NCBI RefSeq assembly: GCF_013185915.1
Contig: NZ_JAAZUH010000001.1
Coordinates: 620,001 to 684,000, forward strand
Length of the DNA stretch: 64,000 bases
DNA from: Stenotrophomonas bentonitica
Lineage (GTDB): Bacteria > Pseudomonadota > Gammaproteobacteria > Xanthomonadales > Xanthomonadaceae
Direction: 5' to 3'
Shown: one piece after another, positions 40,795 through 49,425 of the stretch
Position numbering within the stretch: the stretch's first letter is position 1
Layout: the number at the start of each line of letters is the position of its first letter
Translations under genes and position numbers: made by a program
The notes under the pieces: generated by a model
Told to the model about the DNA's origin: nothing
The model's input: the letters and a program-made list of their open reading frames with translations, nothing else
Database searches by the model: none

Positions 40795-42468
40795 TCACAG
40801 CGCCAGCATCGGCACATCGGTCTTCGGCAACAGACGCGATGTGAAATAGCGGTCCTTGTAGTACTTGATCTTGTCGCACTTCACGGGATGCGGAATGCCT
40901 TCGTACAGGAACACCTCGTGGTCATTGCCCATGGCCTTGAGCTCCTGCGGCAACATCAGTGCGCGGCGCTCTTCCGTGAAGTTGTGGGTCTTTTCACGGG
41001 CGTGGGTGACGTTCTTCTTCCGCACGGTGGTGTAACCGAGCATCTCCGAATAGTCGTTGGCGTCCTGCTGCTCGCGCGGCGCGTACAGGATCTGCAGCGC
41101 GTGGTTGGTGATGATCGTGCGCGATACGTCCCGGCCGTAGGTTGCGTCCAGCTGCGCCATGCTCTGGATGATCGGCAGCAGGCGCACGTTGTAACCGGCC
41201 ATGTAGGACACCGCCGAGGCAATGATGTCGACCTTGCCGATCGCGGTGAACTCGTCCATCAACAACAGCACCTGGTACTTCAGGTCCGGATTGGATTTGG
41301 GCAGTTCCTTGGTGTTGAGGTTGATGATCTGGCTGAAGAACAGGTTGATGATCAGTCGGCTCTCGGCCAGCTTGTTGGGCTGGATGCCGATGTAGATGGT
41401 CATCTTCTTCCGGCGCAGGTCGGTGAGCAGGAAGTCGTTGGCGCTGGTGGCCTTGTCCAGCACCGGATTGATCCAGGCGTTCAGCGGTTCCTTGAAGGTG
41501 CCCATGATCGACGCGAAGGTTTCATCGGCCTGCGAGAGCAGATTGGCGAAGGCCGCGCGCGCATTGCCGCTGAGGAACTTCTGCTCGGACAACGCCTTGA
41601 GGTACTTGCGCAGGTCGCTGCCATCGCCGGTGGCGAGGCGGAACACCGCACCCAGGGTCGGCGCGCCCTGCCCGCCCGGGAACCCCTGCTGGCGTTCGTC
41701 GTCGCGGTTTTCGAACAGGTACAGCGTGAAGGCCATGAACGCATTGCGTGCCTGGCTGATCCAGAATTTCTGGTCGTCCGAGCCGTCCGGGTACAGCATC
41801 GCGGCAATGCTCATCAGCTCCGAGACGCGGAAGGCCGGGTCGTCGGAGACGTAGCTGAGCGGGTTCCAGCGATGGGTACGGCGGTCTTCGGCGAACGGAT
41901 TGAACAGGAACACCTCATGGCCTTGGCTGGCGCGCCAGCCACTGGTGAGGTCGAAGTTCTCCTGCTTGATGTCCAGCACGACTACGGACTCGCCGTACTC
42001 GAGCAGGTTCGGAATCACCACGCCCACGCCTTTGCCGGAACGGGTGGGTGCGGCCAGGATCACGAACTGCTGGCCACTGAGGCGCACCAGCTTGCCGCCG
42101 AAGCTGCCCACCACGATGCCGTTGTCGGTCTTCTTGAACAGGCCATGCTTCGCCAGGTCACCCGCCTCTGCAAAGCGCGCATCACCATGCAGCGACTTCT
42201 TCTTCGGCTTGACCAGGAAGAACAGCGCGCCCAGCAGCGCCAGCGCCGGCAGACCGAACCCGATCACGCCCGCGGCTTTGATTTTCGTCAGGTACGGCGC
42301 AACGGCAGGCTGATCCATCGCCTGGACGTATTGAAGATAGGTGTTCCACTTGAACAGCCCGGTGTCCAGACCCAGCAGCAGCAGCGTGAGGTATCCGGAA
42401 AGACAGTAGCCAACAAGTGCGGTCAACAGGACTGCAACAGCGATGACGACAGGTTTCTGCGTGGACAA
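40795..42468 (-). CDS. virD4: VirD4 T4SS coupling protein
   Basis: A 557-residue membrane-anchored ATPase that recruits substrates to the channel; in Xanthomonas it recognises the XVIPCD domain of antibacterial effectors. Two N-terminal helices are followed by Walker A (LAAPTRSGKGVGVVIP) and Walker B (YQVLLLMDEFTAIGKVD). The start is TTG (Met-Ser-Thr-Gln-Lys-Pro), chosen because a perfect GGAGG stands seven bases upstream; ATG codons further upstream lack a binding site. It is first in the vir cluster. Confidence 0.95.
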   Translation of the reverse strand: MSTQKPVVIAVAVLLTALVGYCLSGYLTLLLLGLDTGLFKWNTYLQYVQAMDQPAVAPYLTKIKAAGVIGFGLPALALLGALFFLVKPKKKSLHGDARFAEAGDLAKHGLFKKTDNGIVVGSFGGKLVRLSGQQFVILAAPTRSGKGVGVVIPNLLEYGESVVVLDIKQENFDLTSGWRASQGHEVFLFNPFAEDRRTHRWNPLSYVSDDPAFRVSELMSIAAMLYPDGSDDQKFWISQARNAFMAFTLYLFENRDDERQQGFPGGQGAPTLGAVFRLATGDGSDLRKYLKALSEQKFLSGNARAAFANLLSQADETFASIMGTFKEPLNAWINPVLDKATSANDFLLTDLRRKKMTIYIGIQPNKLAESRLIINLFFSQIINLNTKELPKSNPDLKYQVLLLMDEFTAIGKVDIIASAVSYMAGYNVRLLPIIQSMAQLDATYGRDVSRTIITNHALQILYAPREQQDANDYSEMLGYTTVRKKNVTHAREKTHNFTEERRALMLPQELKAMGNDHEVFLYEGIPHPVKCDKIKYYKDRYFTSRLLPKTDVPMLAL

Positions 42469-43085
42469 ACGTGATCCTCCATGACGCGCCATTCCAGGCG
42501 CTACGACGTGCGTTGGCATCAGTGTGATGCGCGGTGCACGCGACTCGTAATCCAACTTCCGACATCTGGACCAATGTCAATGACGCGCATCCTAATGCAC
42601 GTTTGCAGCGCTGCCAATCAGAAAGTTCTGATGATACGTCTGTAAATACAGGTGTATTCGCATGAATGATGCGTGCAGCGGGACAATGGAACACGATCGT
42701 AAACAACGCATCACGCAATGCACGCAACGCGCGTGTGCATTCTTCACGCAGCACTGAATTGCAGTGCTGTAGACGCGCGCGAAGCAACGCGTTGCAATCA
42801 TCAAAACTGTGCTACTCGTCACGGTGGTTAATGATTGTGTAGAGCGTTCGACGTGCTCGCGTGTGAAATTCAACGCTTCACTTGTGCATGCCTCCATGTG
42901 AAAGCGTGCGAGCGACGTTCTTTTCGTCGTCGAGATAATGTGAAGAAAATATGACGAACATCCTTCACACCCCGTCTCAGAAGACCCCCTGATCCACAGC
43001 ATTCCAGCCGCAGACCTGCGTCAGACAGGCGCATGTTGCGCCGCAGCAGTACAATGCCCAGCCACGTTCTTCGTTCTCCTGCCCC
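42469..43085. promoter_or_regulatory. Long region upstream of virD4 and of the MFS gene
   Basis: No gene is supported in these 617 bases. GGAGG for virD4 lies at 42476-42480. The region is relatively AT-rich and carries many copies of GTGAA or its complement TTCAC and of GACG/CGTC (for example 42871-42895, 42898-42945 and 42965), some in inverted pairs such as the GACGTTCTTTTCGTCGTC run near 42915. It should hold the virD4 promoter (minus) and the exporter promoter (plus). Binding of a regulator is inference. Confidence 0.45.
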
Positions 43086-44306
43086 ATGAGCCCCACCAAC
43101 CTCCCCTTGGCCGCGCGGCTGTCTGCCCGTGAGCGCACGCTGATCATCCTGGCCCTGTCGCTCGGCGGCTTTGCCATCGGCACCAGCGAATTCGCCAGCA
43201 TGGGCCTGATGCTGGAAATCAGCCGCGGGCTCTCCATCAGCGAGACCCAGGTCGGCCACCTGATCAGTGCCTACGCCATCGGTGTGGTCGTGGGCGCCCC
43301 GGTGCTGGCGTTCGCAGGTGCCGGTTATGCGCGGCGGACCCTGCTGCTGGGCCTGATGGGCTTCTATGCGGTGGGCAACCTGGCCAGCGCGCTGGCACCG
43401 GACTACGCCACCATGCTGATCGCCCGCTTCGTGGCCGGCCTGCCGCACGGCGCCTACTTCGGCGTGGCGATGCTGGTGGCCGCCGCGATCAGCCCGCCCG
43501 CACAGCGCGGCGCGGCCGTCTCAAAAGTGCTGTTGGGTCTCTCGGTGGCGATCCTGGTCGGCAACCCGCTCACCACCTGGCTCGGCCAGCAGCTCAGCTG
43601 GCGCACCGCGTTCGCGCTGGTCAGCGTGCTCGCCATCGCCACCGTGGTGATGATCGCGCGCTTCCTGCTGCCGGACCCGGACGAGGTGCGCACCTCGCCG
43701 ATGCGCGAACTGCGCGCCTTCAACAAGCCGCAGGTGTGGTTGGCGCTGGCGATCGGCTCGGTCGGTTTCGCCGGCATGTTCTGTGTGTTCACCTACCTCG
43801 CCCCGACCCTGGTCCAGGTGACCGGCCTGGCCGAATCGTGGATGCCGGTGGCCGTGGGCATCTTCGGCATCGGCGCGATCATCGGCAACGTGGCCGGCGG
43901 CTGGCTGGTGGACCGCTTCCAGTTCCGCGCCGCCGCCATCGTGCTGGTGTGGTCGATCGTGGTGCTGCTGGCCTACCCGCTGGCCGCCAACTCGGTGTGG
44001 ACCATCTTCCCGCTGATCGTTGCGGTCGGCACCATGGGCGCCCTGGCCGCAGTGCTGCAGACCCGCCTGATGGACGTCGCCGGCGAAGCCCAGACCCTGG
44101 CAGCCGCCTCCAACCACGCCGCCTTCAACACCGCCAACGCACTGGGCCCGTGGTTCGGCGGCATGGCCATCGGCGCCGGCTTCAGCCCGGCAGTGACCGG
44201 GTATGTGGGCGCAGCCACCGCCGTGGGCGGCCTGCTGCTGTGGGGCGTGGCGGTGCTGGTGCAGCGCCAGTCGCGCGGCAACGAGGCAGTTGCCTGCGAA
44301 CGCTGA
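43086..44306 (+). CDS. MFS exporter, DHA1/AraJ-SotB type
   Basis: A 406-residue transporter with 12 predicted membrane helices. The first helix GFAIGTSEFASMGLMLEIS and the motif-A-like LAFAGAGYARRTLLLGLMG place it with drug/sugar efflux permeases of the AraJ/SotB/YdhP kind. The substrate cannot be assigned. It stands alone, followed by a terminator-like hairpin. It is divergent from virD4. Confidence 0.9.
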   Translation: MSPTNLPLAARLSARERTLIILALSLGGFAIGTSEFASMGLMLEISRGLSISETQVGHLISAYAIGVVVGAPVLAFAGAGYARRTLLLGLMGFYAVGNLASALAPDYATMLIARFVAGLPHGAYFGVAMLVAAAISPPAQRGAAVSKVLLGLSVAILVGNPLTTWLGQQLSWRTAFALVSVLAIATVVMIARFLLPDPDEVRTSPMRELRAFNKPQVWLALAIGSVGFAGMFCVFTYLAPTLVQVTGLAESWMPVAVGIFGIGAIIGNVAGGWLVDRFQFRAAAIVLVWSIVVLLAYPLAANSVWTIFPLIVAVGTMGALAAVLQTRLMDVAGEAQTLAAASNHAAFNTANALGPWFGGMAIGAGFSPAVTGYVGAATAVGGLLLWGVAVLVQRQSRGNEAVACER

Positions 44307-44330
44307 TTGGACGGATGGTCGCTCCACTGA

Positions 44331-44357
44331 ACAAGCCCCGCTTCGGCGGGGCTTGTT
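44331..44357 (+). terminator. Terminator-like hairpin after the MFS gene
   Basis: A perfect 11-base stem ACAAGCCCCGC-ttcg-GCGGGGCTTGT lies 24 bases after the MFS stop, followed by only a short T-rich tail. It is probably a terminator with a weak U-tract. Confidence 0.75.
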
Positions 44358-44394
44358 CGTTCTGGACACTGCGGATCACGCAGGCAAACAACCG

Positions 44395-44418
44395 CGTAGC
44401 GACACGCCATGCGTGTCC
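44395..44418 (+). repeat. GTAG palindrome, GACACGC stem (first of a pair)
   Basis: GTAG at 44396-44399 followed by the stem GACACGC-cat-GCGTGTC. Its inverted partner is at 44478-44500. The stem differs from the SMAG copies at 13 and 26 kb. Confidence 0.8.
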
Positions 44419-44477
44419 CACGCACCGCCCGATTCCCGCGCAAACCCACCGCCATCGCACCTCCTGACACCCTGCTG

Positions 44478-44500
44478 GACACGCATGGCGTGTCTCTACG
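44478..44500 (-). repeat. GTAG palindrome, inverted partner
   Basis: The stem GACACGC-atg-GCGTGTC is followed by CTAC at 44496-44499. With the copy 80 bases upstream it forms a head-to-head dimer. Confidence 0.8.
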
Positions 44501-44639
44501 CGCATAAACGCATGACGCGTGCACCCCGTTCTTCCTGCAACTCCGTCGCACTTTCGCGAAAACCTGCGCACGTTGCGACACGTTTTAGGCAACGCCTATC
44601 GAAGGCGCAATTTCAACAGAAACAATCAACTAGCCATGC

Positions 44640-44841
44640 CATGCACTGGCGCTCAAGGTAGGCGACGGAGCTTCGAAACTCCGAATGCGTGCAAACTTAT
44701 GACGTCCCATGTCGGGAGGGTGGCTAATACAAGACCCCTCATCCGGGGAAATACGCCACGCCGTACGCACGCTTCCACGGTTTCGAACCTCCCGGCTCCC
44801 TTGCCCTACCGGCAAGGGAGATTTCCCCTTGGAGGACCGCC
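44640..44841 (+). ncRNA. Structured leader RNA upstream of the SymE-HigA fusion
   Basis: Nested inverted repeats occupy the 200 bases before the gene: CGGGAGG (44713-44719) with CCTCCCG (44788-44794); inside it GTGGC (44720-44724) with GCCAC (44755-44759); inside that CCCC (44735-44738) with GGGG (44745-44748). A small GGAG/CTCC hairpin precedes it (44667-44683), and a perfect ten-base hairpin CTCCCTTGCC-ctacc-GGCAAGGGAG (44807-44831 region) abuts the GGAGG ribosome site. Such a layout suggests a cis-regulatory RNA or an embedded small RNA; SymE of E. coli is also RNA-controlled, though by an antisense transcript. Inference from structure only. Confidence 0.5.
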
Positions 44842-45387
44842 ATGCACATATCACGCCACACCCCGATGTTCCCCGAGCTCGGCATGCCTACGGCCGAACA
44901 ACCGCGCCACTACACAGTGCGTGCGCACACCTACCCTTGGATGGACACTTTCGACGGCGGCCTCGTGCCCTGCATCGCCGCGCACGGCAGCTGGTTGTAC
45001 AACGCAGGCTTCAAGCCCGGCGCAAGGGTAACCGTGCAGGCGGTCGAGGGCCGGCTGATCTTCGACCTTGTCGACCCACCGAAGGAACCGCGTAATCGCA
45101 AGTGCAACGCGTTCGAAAAGTACATCGCCGACCGCTACGCACCCAGGCCGGGAGAAGTCACCTACTACGAACACCCGGGCCTGCTGGTCCGCGAGCACAT
45201 CCTCGGCCCCATGGGAGCTTCAACCCTGGACTTCGCCCACGCCATCGGCGTCTCCCAGGACCTGGCCGAATGCTTCCTGGCCGGCGACCACGACGTAGAC
45301 ATGGACCTGGCCGAGCGCCTCGCCCCCTTCGCCAGCACCTCCCAATGGTTCTGGTGGGAACTGCAACAAAAGCACCTCTCCAGGTAG
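44842..45387 (+). CDS. SymE-like toxin fused to HigA-like HTH antitoxin domain
   Basis: A 181-residue two-part protein. Residues about 20-78 match SymE/DUF1813, the SOS-induced toxin related to the AbrB fold (GSWLYNAGFKPGARVTVQAV then EGRLIFDLV). Residues about 105-181 match the HigA/VapI addiction-module antitoxin (LLVREHILGPMGASTLDFAH, AIGVSQDLAECFLAGDHDVD, LAERLAPFASTSQWFWWELQ), including the typical FW-x-L-Q ending. A GGAGG site precedes the ATG. The stop TAG is provided by a GTAG repeat. It may be a self-neutralised toxin or an autoregulated DNA-binding protein. Confidence 0.85.
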   Translation: MHISRHTPMFPELGMPTAEQPRHYTVRAHTYPWMDTFDGGLVPCIAAHGSWLYNAGFKPGARVTVQAVEGRLIFDLVDPPKEPRNRKCNAFEKYIADRYAPRPGEVTYYEHPGLLVREHILGPMGASTLDFAHAIGVSQDLAECFLAGDHDVDMDLAERLAPFASTSQWFWWELQQKHLSR

Positions 45388-45410
45388 AGGCGGGCCCTGC
45401 CCGGCTGCAC
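45384..45410 (+). repeat. GTAG palindrome, GCGGGC stem
   Basis: GTAG at 45384-45387 followed by the imperfect palindrome GCGGGC-cct-GCCCGGC. The TAG of the tetranucleotide is the stop codon of the SymE-HigA fusion gene. Confidence 0.65.
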
Positions 45411-45511
45411 GCCGACGCGGCAATTCCGATCGGATTTTCCTATCATGGCAATCCCTTCCAACGCTCGCCCGGCCCCGTGCCAGCGACCGCCCCGCTTTCC
45501 TGGATGTACAG

Positions 45512-48235
45512 ATGACGCACGACTGGTCCCCCTCCCCCTGGGGCCGACGCCTCTCGCGCTCGCCGGACTGGCGGCTGCGCCGGGTCGATGACCGGTTCGA
45601 GCTGACCGTGGATGGGCAGGTCTATTCGCTGGCGGTGAGCGCCTCCAACGCGTGGCGCGTGCAGCGCGGTCCGGTGTGGTCTTCGCTCAGCATCGCCACC
45701 GAAGACGGCGACCTGCGGCTGGGCGGCCTTGCCGCCGCCCCGGCGCGCGAACTGGAGGCGCTGTGGGCGGCAAGCGCGCATGCCCACCAGCAGGACCAGC
45801 AACTCGGCGACGCCAACGATGCGCTCGCGCGGATCCGCGACTGGCTGGACCAGGTCGATCACGCGCAGGAACTCGCGGATGCACAGCAGCGCTGGTTCAC
45901 CCTCGAGCAGCAGCAGACACTGCTGGATGCCCGCCCGCGCCTGACGCTGGACGGCGATGCGCTCTGGGCCATCTTCGACGACCCCACCCTGCGCCCGCAG
46001 CTGCACGGCGTACCCGCAGCGATCGAAGACGATCTGCAGCGCTGGACAGAGGACTGGGAGGCACAGTGGGCGTCACGCAATGAAGCGCACCTTCAACAGG
46101 AACGCGACGCCGTCGCTCCACTGCTGGCCCAGGTCGAACGCAGGCCGCTGAGCGAAGAACAGACCCGCGCTGTACTCAGCTTCGAAAGCCGCATGCTGCT
46201 GGTGGCCGCCGCCGGCTCCGGCAAGACCTCGACCATGGTGGCAAAGGCCGCCTACGCCGTGCAGCGTGGCTTGATGGCGCCGGACCAGATCGTGATGCTG
46301 GCCTTCAACAAGGAGGCCGCCACCGAACTGCAGCAGCGCACTGCCGCCGCATTCGAACGACTCGGCCTGCCAACAGGCGAGGTCAACGCCTGCACCTTCC
46401 ACGCGCTGGGTCGGCAGATCATCGGCAAGGTGACCGGCCGCATGCCCGAGGTGCCCTCGTGGGCGGTGGATGCGGCGCAGGGCTTCGACCAGCTGGCCGA
46501 CATCATCGACCGCCTCAAGGACCGCTCGCTGCATTTCCGTACCCAGTGGGACATGTTCCGGCTGGTGTTCGCACGCGACCTGCCACCGCAGGGCGAAGCC
46601 ACCCCGGCCGACGGCTGGGACAGCGACGGCAACCGCTACGTGCGCACCCTGCGCGGCGAGCGTGTGGGCAACATCGAAGAGTGCGTGATCGCCGACTGGC
46701 TGTTCTACAACGGCGTGGACTACACCTACGAACCGCACCCGGTGCTGGATACCGGTACCGACACCTGGCAGCCCGGCTGCGCGGACTTCTTCTACCCGGG
46801 CACCACGCTGTATCACGTGCACCATGCCGACGGCAGTGGTGACAGCACACCGCTACATGCGCGCTCACGCGATGCGGTGCAGCTGCGCACGACCGCCACG
46901 CAGCTGCGCAATGGAGACCTGTTCAACGCACTGTCCGAAGCGCTCACCGCGCACGGTCTGGAGCTGGACCCGAACCCGGACCGCGAGCTGCCCGCCGAAG
47001 GCGCCAAGCCCATGCCGGACAGCGACCTGATCGGCCTGCTGCGCACCTTCATCAGCCATGCCAAGAGCAACGGGCTGGCCCCTGCCGACCTGGCCGAGCG
47101 CCTGCGCGAACTGCCCGAAGACCGGTTCAAGCATCGCTATCGGCTGCTTCTGGAACTGGCCACGCCGATCCTGCACGCCTGGGACGACGCGCTCGCCGCC
47201 GAGAACGCCATCGATTTCGAAGACATGCTCAACCAGGCTGCCGAGTACCTGGAACAGGGCCGCTACCAGGCGCCCTACCTGCTGGTGATGGCCGATGAAT
47301 TCCAGGACGCCTCGCGTGCACGCGCACGGCTGTGCAAGGCGCTGGTGCAGGCGCCGGGGCGGCATCTGTTTGCAGTGGGCGACGACTGGCAGTCGATCAA
47401 CCGGTTTGCCGGCGCCGACGTGAGCGTGATGACCGGGTTTACCGAGACCTTCGGCCCCTCGCAGGTGCTGCAACTCTCCCAGACCTTCCGCTGCCCGCAG
47501 GCGCTATGCGATGCGTCCAGCCGCTTCATCTCGAAGAACCCGGCACAGATCGCCAAGCAGGTTCGCTCTGCCACACCGGCCCAAGGCCCGGTGCTGCAGG
47601 CGTTCCAGGTGGCCTCGCGCGACCGCCTGCAGGACGCGATCTACCAGTACCTGCAGCGCCTGCAGCAGCAGCTGCAGAGCGGCGCCATTGCGCCCGGCCG
47701 CGATGGTCGCCTCTCCGTGTTCGTGTTGGGCCGCTACAACGCAGACCGCGCCTACCTGCCCGCCCACTGGGCGCAGCGCTTCGGCGCGCAGCTGGAGCTC
47801 AGCTTCCTCACCGCTCACCGCGCCAAGGGTGCGGAGGCCGACATCGTGATCCTTCCTTCCATGCTGGAGCGCAGCTTCCCCAGCGCCCGCGCCGATGACC
47901 CGGTGCTTGGCTTGGCGATGCCGCACGCCGACACATTCCCGCTGAGCGAAGAGCGCCGCCTGTTCTACGTGGCGCTGACCCGTGCGCGGCGCTCGGTGGC
48001 GATGTTCACCGTGCAGGGCAAGCGTTCGCCGTTCCTCAACGAGTTGGTGCACGACGGTGCGGTGGAGATCACCGCCACAACGGGCGAGCCCATCCGCGAG
48101 CAGGCCTGCCCGGTCTGCGAGGGCGGGGTGATCGTGCAGCGCAGTGGGCCGTATGGGGAGTTCGCCTCCTGCTCGAGCTTCCCGCGTTGCCAGTACAAGC
48201 CGAGGCAGGCTGCGCCCGTCACTGCGCTGCGCTAG
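45512..48235 (+). CDS. UvrD/HelD-like superfamily 1 helicase with C-terminal zinc finger
   Basis: A 907-residue helicase. The N-terminal 210 residues resemble the helicase IV accessory region; then Walker A (LLVAAAGSGKTSTMVAKAAY, about residue 228), Walker B and motif II (MADEFQDASRARAR), motif III (VGDDWQSINRFAG), motif V (LTAHRAKGAEADIVIL) and motif VI (RRLFYVALTRARRSV). The C terminus ends with a topoisomerase-type C4 finger: CPVCEGG and CSSFPRC. This layout is that of helicase IV-like repair or defence helicases. It is alone on its strand, and the next gene is convergent. Confidence 0.9.
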   Translation: MTHDWSPSPWGRRLSRSPDWRLRRVDDRFELTVDGQVYSLAVSASNAWRVQRGPVWSSLSIATEDGDLRLGGLAAAPARELEALWAASAHAHQQDQQLGDANDALARIRDWLDQVDHAQELADAQQRWFTLEQQQTLLDARPRLTLDGDALWAIFDDPTLRPQLHGVPAAIEDDLQRWTEDWEAQWASRNEAHLQQERDAVAPLLAQVERRPLSEEQTRAVLSFESRMLLVAAAGSGKTSTMVAKAAYAVQRGLMAPDQIVMLAFNKEAATELQQRTAAAFERLGLPTGEVNACTFHALGRQIIGKVTGRMPEVPSWAVDAAQGFDQLADIIDRLKDRSLHFRTQWDMFRLVFARDLPPQGEATPADGWDSDGNRYVRTLRGERVGNIEECVIADWLFYNGVDYTYEPHPVLDTGTDTWQPGCADFFYPGTTLYHVHHADGSGDSTPLHARSRDAVQLRTTATQLRNGDLFNALSEALTAHGLELDPNPDRELPAEGAKPMPDSDLIGLLRTFISHAKSNGLAPADLAERLRELPEDRFKHRYRLLLELATPILHAWDDALAAENAIDFEDMLNQAAEYLEQGRYQAPYLLVMADEFQDASRARARLCKALVQAPGRHLFAVGDDWQSINRFAGADVSVMTGFTETFGPSQVLQLSQTFRCPQALCDASSRFISKNPAQIAKQVRSATPAQGPVLQAFQVASRDRLQDAIYQYLQRLQQQLQSGAIAPGRDGRLSVFVLGRYNADRAYLPAHWAQRFGAQLELSFLTAHRAKGAEADIVILPSMLERSFPSARADDPVLGLAMPHADTFPLSEERRLFYVALTRARRSVAMFTVQGKRSPFLNELVHDGAVEITATTGEPIREQACPVCEGGVIVQRSGPYGEFASCSSFPRCQYKPRQAAPVTALR

Positions 48236-49140
48236 TCCAACAGGCCCAGCAGCGAGCGGTGCACGGCCACGCCCACCAGTGCCCCCTCGCCCACCGCCAG
48301 CGCGATGCTGCCGGCCATGCGCCCGGCATCGCCGCAAGTGAACACGCCGGGCACGGTCGTCTGCTTGGCTGAATCGGCGACGATGCAGCCTGGATCCAGC
48401 AGCTCGCAGCCAAGCTGTTCGGCCAGGTCGCAGGAGAGGCGTGACTGGGGGAGCAGGAACAGGGCGTCCAGGGTGATCTTGCGGCCATCGGCCAGTACAA
48501 CGCTGGCGGCGTCTTCCACACGCTGGATGGCGGTGGATTCGATGGTCACCCGACATGCGTCCATGCGCTCGCGCTGCTCAGGATCGATGCCTTCGAGATT
48601 GGGGCAGAACAAGGTGATGTTGCCCCAGTCGCACAGCAGGACTGCCTGGCCGGCGCCACCATCCTTGGAGCAGCCAATCACCCCGATGTTGCCTTCGTAG
48701 ATCTCATACCCGTGGCAGTACGGGCAATGGAACACGCTGCGGCCCCAGCGCTCGGACAAGCCTTCGATGTCCGGAAGGGTGTCGGTGACGCCGTAGGCCA
48801 GGACCAATCGGTCGCCAATGAACGTGCTGCCGTCTTCGCAACCCACCTCAAAGGACACCCCCTCTTCCAGCACCTTGGCGTGGGTTGCCCTGCCCTCGCG
48901 CCAGGTCACAGTTGGGTAAGCCATCAGCTCCGCGCGCGCCTTGGCCGCGATCTCGGCCGGAGGGAGGCCCTCCCGGGCGATGAAGCCGTGCGCCGCCAGC
49001 GAGTTGCGGTTGCGCGGCAGCCCGGAATCGATCACCAGCACGTTGCGGCGGGCGCGAACCAGCTGCAGCGCTGCGGACATGCCGGCGTAGCTGCCGCCAA
49101 TGATGATGGCGTCCAAATGGGGGCTGGGGGTGGCGCTCAT
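48232..49140 (-). CDS. Thioredoxin reductase-like FAD/NAD(P) oxidoreductase
   Basis: A 302-residue flavoprotein of the thioredoxin reductase class. The FAD-binding IIIGGSYAGMSAALQLVRAR is at the N terminus, the redox-active pair is in FHCPYCHGYE (CxxC) near residue 130, and the second FAD motif is PGVFTCGDAGRMAGSIALAV. It lacks a strong NADPH GxGxxA match (IGVIGCSKDGGAGQ), as in ferredoxin/flavin-type TrxR relatives. The stop overlaps the helicase stop by four bases, in convergent orientation. I chose MSATPSPHLD as start. Confidence 0.9.
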   Translation of the reverse strand: MSATPSPHLDAIIIGGSYAGMSAALQLVRARRNVLVIDSGLPRNRNSLAAHGFIAREGLPPAEIAAKARAELMAYPTVTWREGRATHAKVLEEGVSFEVGCEDGSTFIGDRLVLAYGVTDTLPDIEGLSERWGRSVFHCPYCHGYEIYEGNIGVIGCSKDGGAGQAVLLCDWGNITLFCPNLEGIDPEQRERMDACRVTIESTAIQRVEDAASVVLADGRKITLDALFLLPQSRLSCDLAEQLGCELLDPGCIVADSAKQTTVPGVFTCGDAGRMAGSIALAVGEGALVGVAVHRSLLGLLD

Positions 49141-49425
49141 GGGGGGAACCTGGAGCGATTGGGGGAGCTGCGAGAATACGACCATCCTGTGAAGCAGCAG
49201 TCACGCTGATCTGAAGCGCCCCAGCCCCCCCCCCCCCCTGGCAAGAATCTCGCCAGTCTGGTGTCCAACATCGCGAATATCCCCGCCAACATCTTCTCGC
49301 CCGCACTGGCAGTGGCCGCGGGTATCGGCCGCAACCTAGCTGCCGTGGCGCCAGGCGTGAATGGGGAGGTGCTTGCGCTGCTTTGTATGTGCGCCCATCT
49401 CACTGGCGTAACTCAGCGATGCTGA
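49141..49425. other. C14 tract and open coding-like remnant
   Basis: This stretch starts with the upstream region of the reductase and contains a run of 14 C at 49225-49238. Immediately after it, a plus-strand frame with coding-like composition (reading LVSNIANIPANIF and SPALAVAAGIGRN) runs to a TGA at 49423-49425, but it has no start codon with a ribosome site. I read it as a broken gene end of unknown family. The C-run may be a slippage hotspot or a mis-assembled junction. Confidence 0.35.

Noticed and set aside
45512..48235. A topoisomerase, because of the C-terminal C4 finger
   Set aside because: The Walker A/B and motifs III, V and VI are those of SF1 helicases; only the finger resembles topoisomerase I.
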